Of a stretch of 64,000 nt of DNA, positions 26,917 through 34,579 are shown one piece after another. The notes beneath the pieces were generated by a model that made no database searches, had not been told where the DNA came from, and saw only the letters and a program-made list of their open reading frames with translations. Each line of letters begins with the position of its first letter. The stretch's first letter is position 1. This DNA is from Nonlabens sp. Hel1_33_55. GTDB lineage: Bacteria > Bacteroidota > Bacteroidia > Flavobacteriales > Flavobacteriaceae. A program made the position numbers and the translations under genes. Location: contig NZ_LT627735.1 in NCBI RefSeq assembly GCF_900101765.1, forward strand, positions 62,001 through 126,000, written 5' to 3'.

Positions 26917-28725
26917 ATGGCATCATCTACAGGTAACGCATTTGACCTTTCGCTTTTTAAGCGACTTCTTTCCTATACTAAACCCTATAAAGGCACTTAT
27001 TACTTTGTAGCTCTAAGTGCTATATTGATTGCTATTGTGGCTATTGGTATGCCATACCTGATAAAGCTTGCTATCGATAATCATATCATTCCGCAGGACT
27101 TTAATGGGAATAATACGATTCTTGGGTTTGAATACGGTGGCTTTACAGGTATTATCGTTATGATGATTGGAGTGTTGGTGGCAGATGTTCTGCTACAGCT
27201 CAGTTTTATTTACTATGCCAACTGGTTGGGACAACAGGTGATCAGAGATTTGAGGACCAAACTCTTTGACCATATGATGGGTTTCAAAATGAAATATTTT
27301 GATACCAGTGCGGTTGGTAAATTGGTTACCAGAGCGGTAAGTGATATAGAAACTATCGCTAGTATTTTTTCGGAAGGGTTGTTTGTAATCATTTCTGACT
27401 TGCTTAAAATGATTGTAGTGTTAGGTTTTATGGCCTATCAAAGCTGGCAACTGACACTCATAGCACTCATCGTTATGCCGTTTATTTTATATGCTACCAG
27501 AGTCTTCCAAAAGGCGATGAAAGTAGCCTTTGAAGAAGTGCGTAATCAAGTGAGCAACCTCAATTCTTTTGTACAGGAACGAGTGACAGGCATGAAGATC
27601 GTTCAGATTTTTAATCGCGAGAAAGTAGAATACCAACAGTTTAAAGAGATCAACGACAAACACCGTGTCGCCTGGGTCAAGACAGTATGGTACAATAGTA
27701 TCTTTTTCCCAATTGCAGAGATGTCCTCCAGTATCGTGATAGGACTAATTGTCTATATAGGCGTGATTATGAATTTGGGGACTGATTCGGTTAGCGCGGT
27801 GCAGATAGGTACCATTGTGATGTTTATCGATCTTTCCCAAAAACTATTTAGACCTCTACGACAGATTGCTGATAAATTCAACACGCTACAAATGGGTATG
27901 GTAGCCGCAAATCGCGTGTTTAAGATTTTGGATACAGATTCACGAATTGAAGACAGCGGTACTGAAATCGCTTCAAACCTGAAAGGCGATATCGAGTTCA
28001 AGAATGTGGACTTCGGTTATGTGGAGAACGAACTGGTGCTCAAAAATCTTAGTTTCAAGGTAGATGCCGGTCAAACAGTTGCCATCGTTGGTGCTACCGG
28101 TGCAGGAAAATCTACGATTATCAATTTACTTTCCCGATTCTATGAGATAGATGCAGGAGAGATTATTGTGGATTCCGCTTCCGCGAAAGCGTACCAATTA
28201 GAATCATTGCGATCCCAAATTGCTGTGGTGCTGCAAGACGTATTCTTGTTTGCAGATACTATTCTCAATAACATCACGCTTAAAGATGAAAGCATCACCG
28301 AAGAAGATGTGATTACTGCGGCCAAGAAAATAGGCGTTCATGAATTTATCGATTCCTTGCCTGGAGGTTACCATTACAACGTCAAGGAACGCGGTGTGAT
28401 GCTTAGTTCTGGACAGCGCCAGTTAATCGCATTCTTGAGAGCTTACGTCTCCAATCCTAGTATTCTGGTGCTGGATGAAGCAACTAGTAGCGTTGATGCC
28501 TACAGTGAGCAGTTGATTCAGGACGCTACAGATATTATTACTAAGGATCGCACATCCATTGTGATCGCACACAGACTTGCCACCATCAAAAAAGCCGATA
28601 AGATTATCGTTATGGATGCTGGTGAAATTGTCGAGATGGGAACGCATAACGAGTTGCTTCAAAAAGAAGGTGGTTACTACAAGAAACTATACGAGGTGCA
28701 GTTTTTACAGCAAGAAGTGGCTTAA
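26917..28725 (+). CDS. MsbA-like ABC exporter (fused permease and ATPase)
   Basis: 602-residue half-transporter. Six transmembrane helices (about 20-330) are fused to a nucleotide-binding domain with Walker A GATGAGKST (about 390), signature LSSGQRQ (about 495), Walker B ILVLDEATSSVD and the IAHRL switch His. Homodimers of this class flip lipids or export peptides and drugs; the substrate is unknown. Residues 420-425 (SASAKA) are encoded by a copy of the genome palindrome. They replace the DGxDIRD-like turn that usually follows IxVD in this family, with no change in length. The stop overlaps the stop of the convergent DUF3667 gene. Confidence 0.93.
   Translation: MASSTGNAFDLSLFKRLLSYTKPYKGTYYFVALSAILIAIVAIGMPYLIKLAIDNHIIPQDFNGNNTILGFEYGGFTGIIVMMIGVLVADVLLQLSFIYYANWLGQQVIRDLRTKLFDHMMGFKMKYFDTSAVGKLVTRAVSDIETIASIFSEGLFVIISDLLKMIVVLGFMAYQSWQLTLIALIVMPFILYATRVFQKAMKVAFEEVRNQVSNLNSFVQERVTGMKIVQIFNREKVEYQQFKEINDKHRVAWVKTVWYNSIFFPIAEMSSSIVIGLIVYIGVIMNLGTDSVSAVQIGTIVMFIDLSQKLFRPLRQIADKFNTLQMGMVAANRVFKILDTDSRIEDSGTEIASNLKGDIEFKNVDFGYVENELVLKNLSFKVDAGQTVAIVGATGAGKSTIINLLSRFYEIDAGEIIVDSASAKAYQLESLRSQIAVVLQDVFLFADTILNNITLKDESITEEDVITAAKKIGVHEFIDSLPGGYHYNVKERGVMLSSGQRQLIAFLRAYVSNPSILVLDEATSSVDAYSEQLIQDATDIITKDRTSIVIAHRLATIKKADKIIVMDAGEIVEMGTHNELLQKEGGYYKKLYEVQFLQQEVA
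28176..28191. repeat. Palindrome copy 7, inside the ABC exporter gene
   Basis: CGCTTCCGCGAAAGCG (same single change as the copy at 381), read in frame as Ala-Ser-Ala-Lys-Ala, in the ATPase domain just after the IIVD strand. Confidence 0.9.
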
Positions 28726-29564
28726 GCAGGCTGCGCAGGTAAAAAATTGGAGATATCGTATCCCGATTTTTCCGCTATAACAAGGAATGTTATAAATAAA
28801 ATAATTCCGATGATTATAGTTAGCACAATCAATGCACCCATAACAATGATGCTGATCATCGACTTCAATATTATAGTGCCAGTATCCAATTGGAAGCACC
28901 TTTTATAGCAATAAGCAGTGTGTAGAAACATAAACAGATACCCTATAAATGACCAGTAGTAAAATACCGGTGGTGATATATAAATTAATAGGATACTTAT
29001 AGGTGTTGTTACTATTACCATATGGCCATAGGTGTATAGGAAAAACACAACATGCTCAGTAAAATTGAAGTGCTTTTTTCCCCAGAAAGTGATGCGACCA
29101 GCGATGGCGAGTAAAGGAATTGTCAATAAAAGAATAATTCCTTGATAATCCATAAAAGCAGAACTAAACGCCATTTGCTGTTCAATCTGTTCTGGACTCA
29201 TGTTAGAAAATGCTATGGAGTCTTGAATACCTGAAACTTTCATGTATTCATCCATGACATTGGTTTGCTTTATGACAAATACATAAATACCAGTTATGAA
29301 TAGAGCAAGTAATAGATACCTAACGGCATCCATATAATAAACTCGCCTACCGTTTAAATAACCATTGATTACCGCTTCTGGCTTTTTAAATAGATCGTAA
29401 TAGGTGTGCACAAATTTTGTGTCAAAGCCTAAATACATATCGCTGAAATCTGCTGCTACCTGACGCATTGTGATTCTATTTTCTAGCCATTTTGCGCCAC
29501 AGCTTGCACAATGCGTATGACCAGCATAGAGCATGTGACCGCAATTTTTACATTGACGCTCCAT
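28722..29564 (-). CDS. DUF3667 zinc-ribbon membrane protein
   Basis: 280 residues. The N-terminal zinc ribbon has Cys5/Cys8 and Cys19/Cys22. A DUF3667-type segment follows (FDTKFVHTYYDLFKKPEAVINGYLNG) and then five or so transmembrane helices (about 85-275). The family is of unknown function. Its ATG overlaps the cdaA stop by one base (TAATG), and its own stop overlaps the exporter stop on the other strand. Tight coupling to cdaA hints at a link with c-di-AMP or membrane homeostasis, which is inference. Confidence 0.85.
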   Translation of the reverse strand: MERQCKNCGHMLYAGHTHCASCGAKWLENRITMRQVAADFSDMYLGFDTKFVHTYYDLFKKPEAVINGYLNGRRVYYMDAVRYLLLALFITGIYVFVIKQTNVMDEYMKVSGIQDSIAFSNMSPEQIEQQMAFSSAFMDYQGIILLLTIPLLAIAGRITFWGKKHFNFTEHVVFFLYTYGHMVIVTTPISILLIYISPPVFYYWSFIGYLFMFLHTAYCYKRCFQLDTGTIILKSMISIIVMGALIVLTIIIGIILFITFLVIAEKSGYDISNFLPAQPA

Positions 29565-30340
29565 TAGTCTAGATGCGTTTTGATTTTATCTGCTAGATCA
29601 TCCATGTCTTCATAGCTTTCAAATGCGCCGTCCATCACGAGAGACACTTGACCAGTTTCTTCACTAACAATGATCGCCATGGCGTTGCTGCGCTCTGTCA
29701 ATCCCAGCGCCGCTCTATGTCTAAGCCCAAAACGCTGAGGTATTTTTCTGTTATCTGAAACAGGTAATATCACTCGGGTAGCAGTGATCTTGTTCCCTTC
29801 AATAATCATGGCGCCATCGTGAAGCGTACTGTTTTTATAAAAGATGCTTTGGATGATAGGAGCGTTGACAACAATATCCATCGTGTCTCCAGAGTTTTTA
29901 AGAAAATCAAGGGAGCCATCGCGTTTTATGGCGATAAGCGCACCTGTTTTTGTCGCACTCATACGTTTACAAGCGGTCACCACTTCTTCAACAACACCAC
30001 TATTAGTATCAATATCTTCTTTAAAAAAGCGTAGTTGCCTTAAAAACCGCCGTTTGGAGGTGAATTGTGTAGAACCCAGCATCAATAGAAAACGCCGCAA
30101 CTCTTGCTGAAAAACGACAATTAATGCAAAAACTCCAGCACCAGTAAAAGCTCCCAATGCTCTAGACAACATTTCCATTTTAAGAAAGAGCGTGATCTCA
30201 TAAATGAGATAAATAATCACGATCCCTATAAAGATATTGATCGCCGCGGTTCCTTTGACCAGCCTATATAAATAGAAAATTAATGCGGCAAATAGCACGA
30301 TATCTACAAGGTCGATAATTCTAAAAGCTGGTAACTCCAT
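29564..30340 (-). CDS. cdaA: Diadenylate cyclase CdaA
   Basis: Makes c-di-AMP from two ATP at the inner membrane. The 258 residues begin with three transmembrane helices (about 10-90). The DisA_N/DAC catalytic domain follows, with both hallmark motifs: DGAMIIEGN and RHRAALGLTERSNA. The order folP-cdaA (17-bp gap)-DUF3667 (1-nt overlap) indicates one transcript. c-di-AMP usually controls osmolyte and cell-wall homeostasis; no receptor was recognised in this window, although an MscS channel lies at 42.9 kb. Confidence 0.95.
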   Translation of the reverse strand: MELPAFRIIDLVDIVLFAALIFYLYRLVKGTAAINIFIGIVIIYLIYEITLFLKMEMLSRALGAFTGAGVFALIVVFQQELRRFLLMLGSTQFTSKRRFLRQLRFFKEDIDTNSGVVEEVVTACKRMSATKTGALIAIKRDGSLDFLKNSGDTMDIVVNAPIIQSIFYKNSTLHDGAMIIEGNKITATRVILPVSDNRKIPQRFGLRHRAALGLTERSNAMAIIVSEETGQVSLVMDGAFESYEDMDDLADKIKTHLD

Positions 30341-30357
30341 ACCTCGTAAAAATAGGA

Positions 30358-31188
30358 TTAATTATTTTGAATGGCTTGATACAATTGTATCACTTGCATT
30401 GCTTCTTTTACATCATGAACGCGCAGGATTTTGGCGCCTTTCTCCAGACAGGTCATGTGTAAGGCGCTGGTTCCATTGAGGGATTCTGCCGCGGTGATGT
30501 CTAGTGTTTTATAGATCATTGATTTACGCGATATACCTGCAAGAATTGGTACGTCTAGCATTTGAAGTAGCTCCATTTTTTTTAGAAGTTCAAAATTCTG
30601 CTCGGTCGTTTTAGCAAAGCCAAAACCTGGATCGATGATCACATCCTTGATTCCGGCGGCCCTAGCAGCATGCAGGCGCTCTGCAAAATAGGTGTTGATT
30701 TCAGTAATTAAGTTTCCGTAATCCGTTTGCGACTTCATTGTTTGAGGCGTGCCTCGCATGTGCATCATGATATAGGGAACACCAGCGTTCCCAACCGTTT
30801 CTAGCATCTTGGCATCCAGTTTTCCAGCGCTTATGTCATTGACGATGTGTATTCCATGTTTTAAAGCTTGACTTATCACGCTTTCGCGAAAGCTGTCACA
30901 ACTAATCATCGCATCAGGAAAATTCTTTTTTACCAAATCAATAACCGGAAGTACACGCTGGATCTCTTCTTCTGCCGAAATATCGGTGCCATCAGGCCGG
31001 CTGCTGTAACCACCTATATCAATAATGGTCGCGCCGTCGTTCAACATTTTTTCCACTTGATTCAGAACATCCTTATCAGATTCCAACGCACCACCATCGT
31101 AAAAGGAATCTGGCGTGGCGTTGACGATGCCCATCACGTGAGGTTTTGAAAGATCAACCAATTTACCGGCGCAATTTATCGTGGACAT
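30358..31188 (-). CDS. folP: Dihydropteroate synthase
   Basis: Joins 6-hydroxymethyl-dihydropterin pyrophosphate to p-aminobenzoate in folate synthesis; the sulfonamide target. The TIM barrel of 276 residues has MGIVNATPDSFYDGG, IGGYSSRPDG, DPGFGFAKTTEQN, AGISRKS and RVHDVKEA. The palindrome at 30879-30893 supplies codons for S99-F-R-E-S103, overlapping the conserved CDSFR segment (usually DT.R). Here the repeat sequence meets a functional motif. Confidence 0.96.
   Translation of the reverse strand: MSTINCAGKLVDLSKPHVMGIVNATPDSFYDGGALESDKDVLNQVEKMLNDGATIIDIGGYSSRPDGTDISAEEEIQRVLPVIDLVKKNFPDAMISCDSFRESVISQALKHGIHIVNDISAGKLDAKMLETVGNAGVPYIMMHMRGTPQTMKSQTDYGNLITEINTYFAERLHAARAAGIKDVIIDPGFGFAKTTEQNFELLKKMELLQMLDVPILAGISRKSMIYKTLDITAAESLNGTSALHMTCLEKGAKILRVHDVKEAMQVIQLYQAIQNN
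30879..30893. repeat. Palindrome copy 8, inside folP
   Basis: CGCTTTCGCGAAAGC, 15 of 16 core bases, read on the minus strand as Ser-Phe-Arg-Glu-Ser. Confidence 0.85.
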
Positions 31189-31243
31189 AAGTGTAGGTTA
31201 TCGTATTTTGTGGGCTCAATTTACATCAAATTACAGAGTCTTT

Positions 31244-31777
31244 ATGAGTGCCACCAGCCAGCAATATGATCTAGTCATCGCCACCTGCCGCGATCTTTTC
31301 ACAAAGAAAATGGCCGACTATGGCAGCGCCTGGCGCATCTTGCGATTGCCATCGCTTACAGATCAGATCTTTATAAAAGCACAACGCATTCGCGGCCTAC
31401 AAACCCTAGCCGAATCCAAAGTGGATGAAGGTCAAGAAAGCGAATTCATAGGCATCATCAATTACTCCATCATGGCGCTGATCCAATTGGAAAATGGAGT
31501 AGTAGAGCAACCAGATTTGGATCTAGAACAAGCCACAGAACTCTATGATAAACACGTCTCGATCACTAAGCAATTAATGATGGACAAGAACCACGACTAC
31601 GGCGAGGCATGGCGCGACATGCGCGTCAGCTCACTAACCGATTTAATTCTACAAAAACTTCTACGTGTTAAACAGATTGAAGACAATGCTGGTAAGACGC
31701 TTGTGAGTGAAGGTCTGGATGCGAATTATCAAGACATGGTCAACTATGCGGTGTTTGCGATGATACATTTATCTTAA
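31244..31777 (+). CDS. DUF1599 protein with two repeats
   Basis: 177 residues from ATG 31244 (MSATSQQYDLVI). An ATG at 31181 would place the start inside the folP coding region on the other strand and adds an unlikely N-terminus. Two DUF1599 units are visible: KKMADYGSAWRILRLPSLTDQI and KNHDYGEAWRDMRVSSLTDLIL, each with a YG.AWR core and the following SLTDxI helix. The function is unknown. It lies divergent from folP, and the stop codon runs directly into a 7-bp tandem array. Confidence 0.85.
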   Translation: MSATSQQYDLVIATCRDLFTKKMADYGSAWRILRLPSLTDQIFIKAQRIRGLQTLAESKVDEGQESEFIGIINYSIMALIQLENGVVEQPDLDLEQATELYDKHVSITKQLMMDKNHDYGEAWRDMRVSSLTDLILQKLLRVKQIEDNAGKTLVSEGLDANYQDMVNYAVFAMIHLS

Positions 31778-31818
31778 AGTTCCAAGTTCCAAGTTCCAAG
31801 TTCCAAGTTCCAAGTTCC
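31777..31818. repeat. Tandem array of AAGTTCC (6 copies)
   Basis: Six perfect head-to-tail copies of AAGTTCC. The first copy begins with the last A of the DUF1599 stop codon. The same unit is present three times at 25388. Confidence 0.95.
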
Positions 31819-31942
31819 AATTCATGCTTTCTCGAGTGGACTAATACTTCAATAATTTAACTCAACGAGATGCTGAAATAAATTCAGCCTGACAGAATCT
31901 TGATTATAAAACTGAAAACTGCCACTGTAACTAAGTACTATT

Positions 31943-32497
31943 TCATTTCCACTTAATCCCACAACCCATACTAGGTTTTTGGTTTTTGGGAACCTCTTTA
32001 TTACCTAATAATGCATCGAGAGCTTCTCGAATGGATCTTCCGGTTAGTGGGATCCCATTCTTAGGTCTGGAATCGTCCAGCTGGCCGCGATAGACTAATT
32101 CGTCTTCGCTGTCAAATACATAGAAATCTGGAGTACAGGCAGCGTCATAAGCTTTGGCGATTTCTTGAGTTTCATCATATAAATAAGGGAACGGATAATC
32201 GTTACGGTCTGCCACTCTGGACATGTATCTAGGTCCATCTTGATTGTAGGCGCCTACATCATTGCTGGAAATAGCCACAAAACCAAAACCTGTCACTCGG
32301 TAATCATTGGCCAGTCGGACCAATTCTTCATTTACATGGATCACAAACGGACAGTGGTTACAGATGAACATCACCACAGTACCTTTCTCGCCTTTGATAT
32401 CTTGAAAATTAAAACGGTTACCAGATACGGTGTCCAGTAAATCAAATTCAGGTGCTTTGGTGCCTAGCGGCAACATCGTGGATGGAGTCAATGCCAT
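31943..32497 (-). CDS. Thioredoxin-fold (AhpC/TSA-like) protein
   Basis: 184 residues from ATG 32497 (MALTPSTMLPLGTKAPEF); an upstream ATG at 32542 is less likely. The redoxin fold shows the start LGTKAPEFDLLD, active site C46-N-H-C49 followed by PF, and the cis-Pro region ACTPDFYVFD. A CNHC pair suggests a disulfide reductase or peroxiredoxin-like role. No signal peptide, so probably cytoplasmic. Monocistronic. Confidence 0.88.
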   Translation of the reverse strand: MALTPSTMLPLGTKAPEFDLLDTVSGNRFNFQDIKGEKGTVVMFICNHCPFVIHVNEELVRLANDYRVTGFGFVAISSNDVGAYNQDGPRYMSRVADRNDYPFPYLYDETQEIAKAYDAACTPDFYVFDSEDELVYRGQLDDSRPKNGIPLTGRSIREALDALLGNKEVPKNQKPSMGCGIKWK

Positions 32498-32626
32498 TGA
32501 TAAATAGTTTATTTCTAAATATAGGTCGTATAGAAGCACCATTCGTTATCATTTGGACTATTAAAATTTTGATAAGCGTTCCAGACATCGCGTTAGCAAT
32601 CCTTAGCTTTATAAAAAAGAACCACC

Positions 32627-32947
32627 ATGAGCGAATTCAAAAACGGATACGATACTTTATCAAAAGCGATAGAGGATTTACAGTCAATGGGATATAATGT
32701 AGATTATGACCTTGTAGAAGATGGACTGAAATCAAAGGACTTAAAGAAAAAATGGAAAGCAGAAGAACTGGAAGTAAAAAAATTCTACCGTTTTGAAGGT
32801 GTTTCTGATCCTGGTGACAATACCATTTTATACGTGATTGAATGTAACGACGGTAATAAAGGTTTGCTAGTTGATGCTTATGGAGCAGATGTTTACATCT
32901 CGCCAGAGATGATTGAAAAACTAAGAATGAATGAAGAAAAACCTTAA
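32627..32947 (+). CDS. Small conserved protein, function unknown
   Basis: 106 residues, acidic and soluble, with no signal peptide. An N-terminal helical part (ALSK/AIEDLQSMGYNVDYDLVE-like) leads to a beta-rich half (VKKFYRFEGVSDPGDNTILY). Related Bacteroidota proteins carry misleading labels such as phosphoribosylpyrophosphate synthetase, which nothing here supports. It overlaps the CsaA-like gene by 17 bp, so the two are co-translated. Confidence 0.75.
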   Translation: MSEFKNGYDTLSKAIEDLQSMGYNVDYDLVEDGLKSKDLKKKWKAEELEVKKFYRFEGVSDPGDNTILYVIECNDGNKGLLVDAYGADVYISPEMIEKLRMNEEKP

Positions 32948-33272
32948 TTGGGAAGAATTTTCTAAAATAGATATGCGCGTCGGCACTATTGTCGGCGCGC
33001 AGTTGTTTCCAGAAGCTCGCAAACCTGCCTATAAATTGGAGATCGATTTTGGTAAGGAAATAGGGATTAAGAAAACCAGCGCTCAAATAACAGATCATTA
33101 CAAACTTGAGGATCTTGTAGATAAACAGATCATCGCTGTGGTTAACTTTCCACCTAAACAGATAGCCAACTTTATGAGCGAGTGTCTTGTTCTGGGATCT
33201 GTAGATCCAGATAACAAAGTGATTTTGTTGCAGCCAGAACGCCATGCTCAAAACGGCGACAGAGTTAGTTAA
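32931..33272 (+). CDS. CsaA-like tRNA-binding-domain protein
   Basis: 113-residue stand-alone EMAP/CsaA-type OB fold. Family hallmarks are the N-terminal FSKIDMRVGTIV, KPAYKLEIDFG, the SAQIT segment and VVNFPPKQIANFMSECLVLG. Homologues bind tRNA and have been described as an export-related chaperone. It overlaps the preceding gene by 17 bp. Confidence 0.93.
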   Translation: MKKNLNWEEFSKIDMRVGTIVGAQLFPEARKPAYKLEIDFGKEIGIKKTSAQITDHYKLEDLVDKQIIAVVNFPPKQIANFMSECLVLGSVDPDNKVILLQPERHAQNGDRVS

Positions 33273-33274
33273 AT

Positions 33275-33442
33275 CTATTTATTAAGCGCATCCAGCTTTT
33301 TAGCAACTTCATCTGCCTTGGCATAAGCCGCATCGCTGGCCGTACGGTCAGTATTGGATAGTCGATGATAGTCTGCCATCAACTTTTTATATTGTTCTTG
33401 CAGCTTTTCAGCTTCCGTTTTCTTTTTGAATAATCCGAACAT
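33275..33442 (-). CDS. Lacal_2735-family small protein
   Basis: A 55-residue gene. It begins MFGLFKKKTEAEKLQEQY, continues with a charged helix (YKKLMADYHRLSN) and ends LDALNK. This matches the small Bacteroidota family Lacal_2735, of unknown function. ATG at 33442, stop TAG at 33275; 2 bp from the convergent CsaA-like stop. It probably follows rlmF on one transcript (21-bp gap). Confidence 0.82.
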   Translation of the reverse strand: MFGLFKKKTEAEKLQEQYKKLMADYHRLSNTDRTASDAAYAKADEVAKKLDALNK

Positions 33443-33463
33443 GTTTTTTCTTTAAGTCGCCTT

Positions 33464-34306
33464 TTATTTACCTTCTTTACTGAATCTCCATGCCAGTATG
33501 CGCGATTCCTTATTTCCCGTTTGCATGGTTATCACCTGGACTTCTGCCTTTAGTTTTTTTGCTAGTTTTTCAAGTTTTGGCACATTGCGCTTTCGCGAAA
33601 GCAGACTCGTAAACCATCCTACCTGCTCCTTAAAATCTGCTGATTCCTTGATGAGCCTTTTTACAAATAAGGCCTCACCACCGTTGCACCAAAGCTCGTG
33701 CGACATACCGGCAAAATTGCGGCTTTCTTCACTTGTACCTAGTTTGCGCTGTTTTTTGAGATTCTCCTTTTCGGCTTCTTCAGCACTCGCATAAAATGGA
33801 GGATTACACATCACGAAATCAAATTTTTCGCCATCCTTAATAATGCCTTGCAGGATGTTGGATCGATTCACCTGATGCCTGATTTCAATTTCTGGATTCT
33901 TGAGTGTGTTATCTTTCGCATGAGCGATACTCGTCTCGTCCACATCGCAGCCTACCATTTTGTAGTTATAAATAGCGTTACCTAGAATAGGATAAATCGC
34001 ACTCGCACCGCAGCCTATGTCCAGACCCGTTTTCTCACCTTTTCCTATAAGGTCTGAGATATGATGAATGTAATCTGCACGTCCGGGAATAGGTGGATAC
34101 AGGCTACCAGCCGGCAATTTCCAGTACTTGATATTGTAGTGATGCTTGAGCAGCGCCGTGTTGAACTCGAGAATGGATTCTGGCTTACTGAAGTCGATCG
34201 TGGTGGCTCCATCTAGAGTTTTGGTAAAATGAGGCTCCAGCGCTGGATGGGATTCGGCCAGTTTGACAAAGTCATAACCGTACCTGTGGACGTTTCTTAA
34301 ATGCAT
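33464..34306 (-). CDS. rlmF: 23S rRNA (adenine-1618 N6)-methyltransferase
   Basis: 280-residue SAM-dependent enzyme of the RlmF (YbiN) family. The SAM loop is LDIGCGASAIYPILG, and the catalytic N6-adenine motif CNPPFY lies near residue 165. HLRNVHRYGYDF at the N-terminus is typical of the family. The palindrome at 33588 encodes L-L-S-R-K-R-N (235-241) in a charged, less conserved part, in a different frame from the copies elsewhere. Confidence 0.93.
   Translation of the reverse strand: MHLRNVHRYGYDFVKLAESHPALEPHFTKTLDGATTIDFSKPESILEFNTALLKHHYNIKYWKLPAGSLYPPIPGRADYIHHISDLIGKGEKTGLDIGCGASAIYPILGNAIYNYKMVGCDVDETSIAHAKDNTLKNPEIEIRHQVNRSNILQGIIKDGEKFDFVMCNPPFYASAEEAEKENLKKQRKLGTSEESRNFAGMSHELWCNGGEALFVKRLIKESADFKEQVGWFTSLLSRKRNVPKLEKLAKKLKAEVQVITMQTGNKESRILAWRFSKEGK
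33588..33602. repeat. Palindrome copy 9, inside rlmF
   Basis: CGCTTTCGCGAAAGC, read on the minus strand as Leu-Ser-Arg-Lys-Arg. Confidence 0.85.
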
Positions 34307-34488
34307 GCGGCAAAGGTAAACTTACTGAGAATCTAAATCGAAATTTAAACTTAAACCCAAATGAATATTTAATACAAGAACAAGTTATATAATAAACAGA
34401 AAAGCTTTTGAGAATTCATATCAAAGCCAGCAACCGTGACCTTTAATTGCAGTAGACCCAATTGATGACTTGTTTGATTGCAGATGAG

Positions 34489-34507
34489 TTCGCTTTCGCG
34501 AAAGCGA
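34489..34507. repeat. Palindrome copy 10 (perfect core)
   Basis: TTCGCTTTCGCGAAAGCGA in the 273-bp divergent spacer between rlmF and the helicase gene, about 26 bp upstream of the putative helicase -33 element. Confidence 0.95.
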
Positions 34508-34532
34508 GATCGCCACAAACCATTGTATTTTA

Positions 34533-34565
34533 ATTAAAGTTCAAATTCTCAAAGAAGTACCTTTG
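34533..34565 (+). promoter_or_regulatory. Probable promoter of the RNA helicase gene
   Basis: TTG (34533-34535), 22 nt, TACCTTTG (34558-34565). The spacing is a little long; the leader would be about 8-10 nt. Confidence 0.5.
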
Positions 34566-34579
34566 CAAAAATTACCACG

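Noticed and set aside
26949..26964. Possible further palindrome copy (TTCGCTTTTTAAGCGA)
   Set aside because: Only the outer arms match and the centre differs; it encodes ordinary residues of the exporter N-terminus, so chance is likely.
32637..33251. 204-codon open frame on the minus strand
   Set aside because: Covers the small conserved protein and CsaA-like genes on the other strand, both of which have clear coding character.
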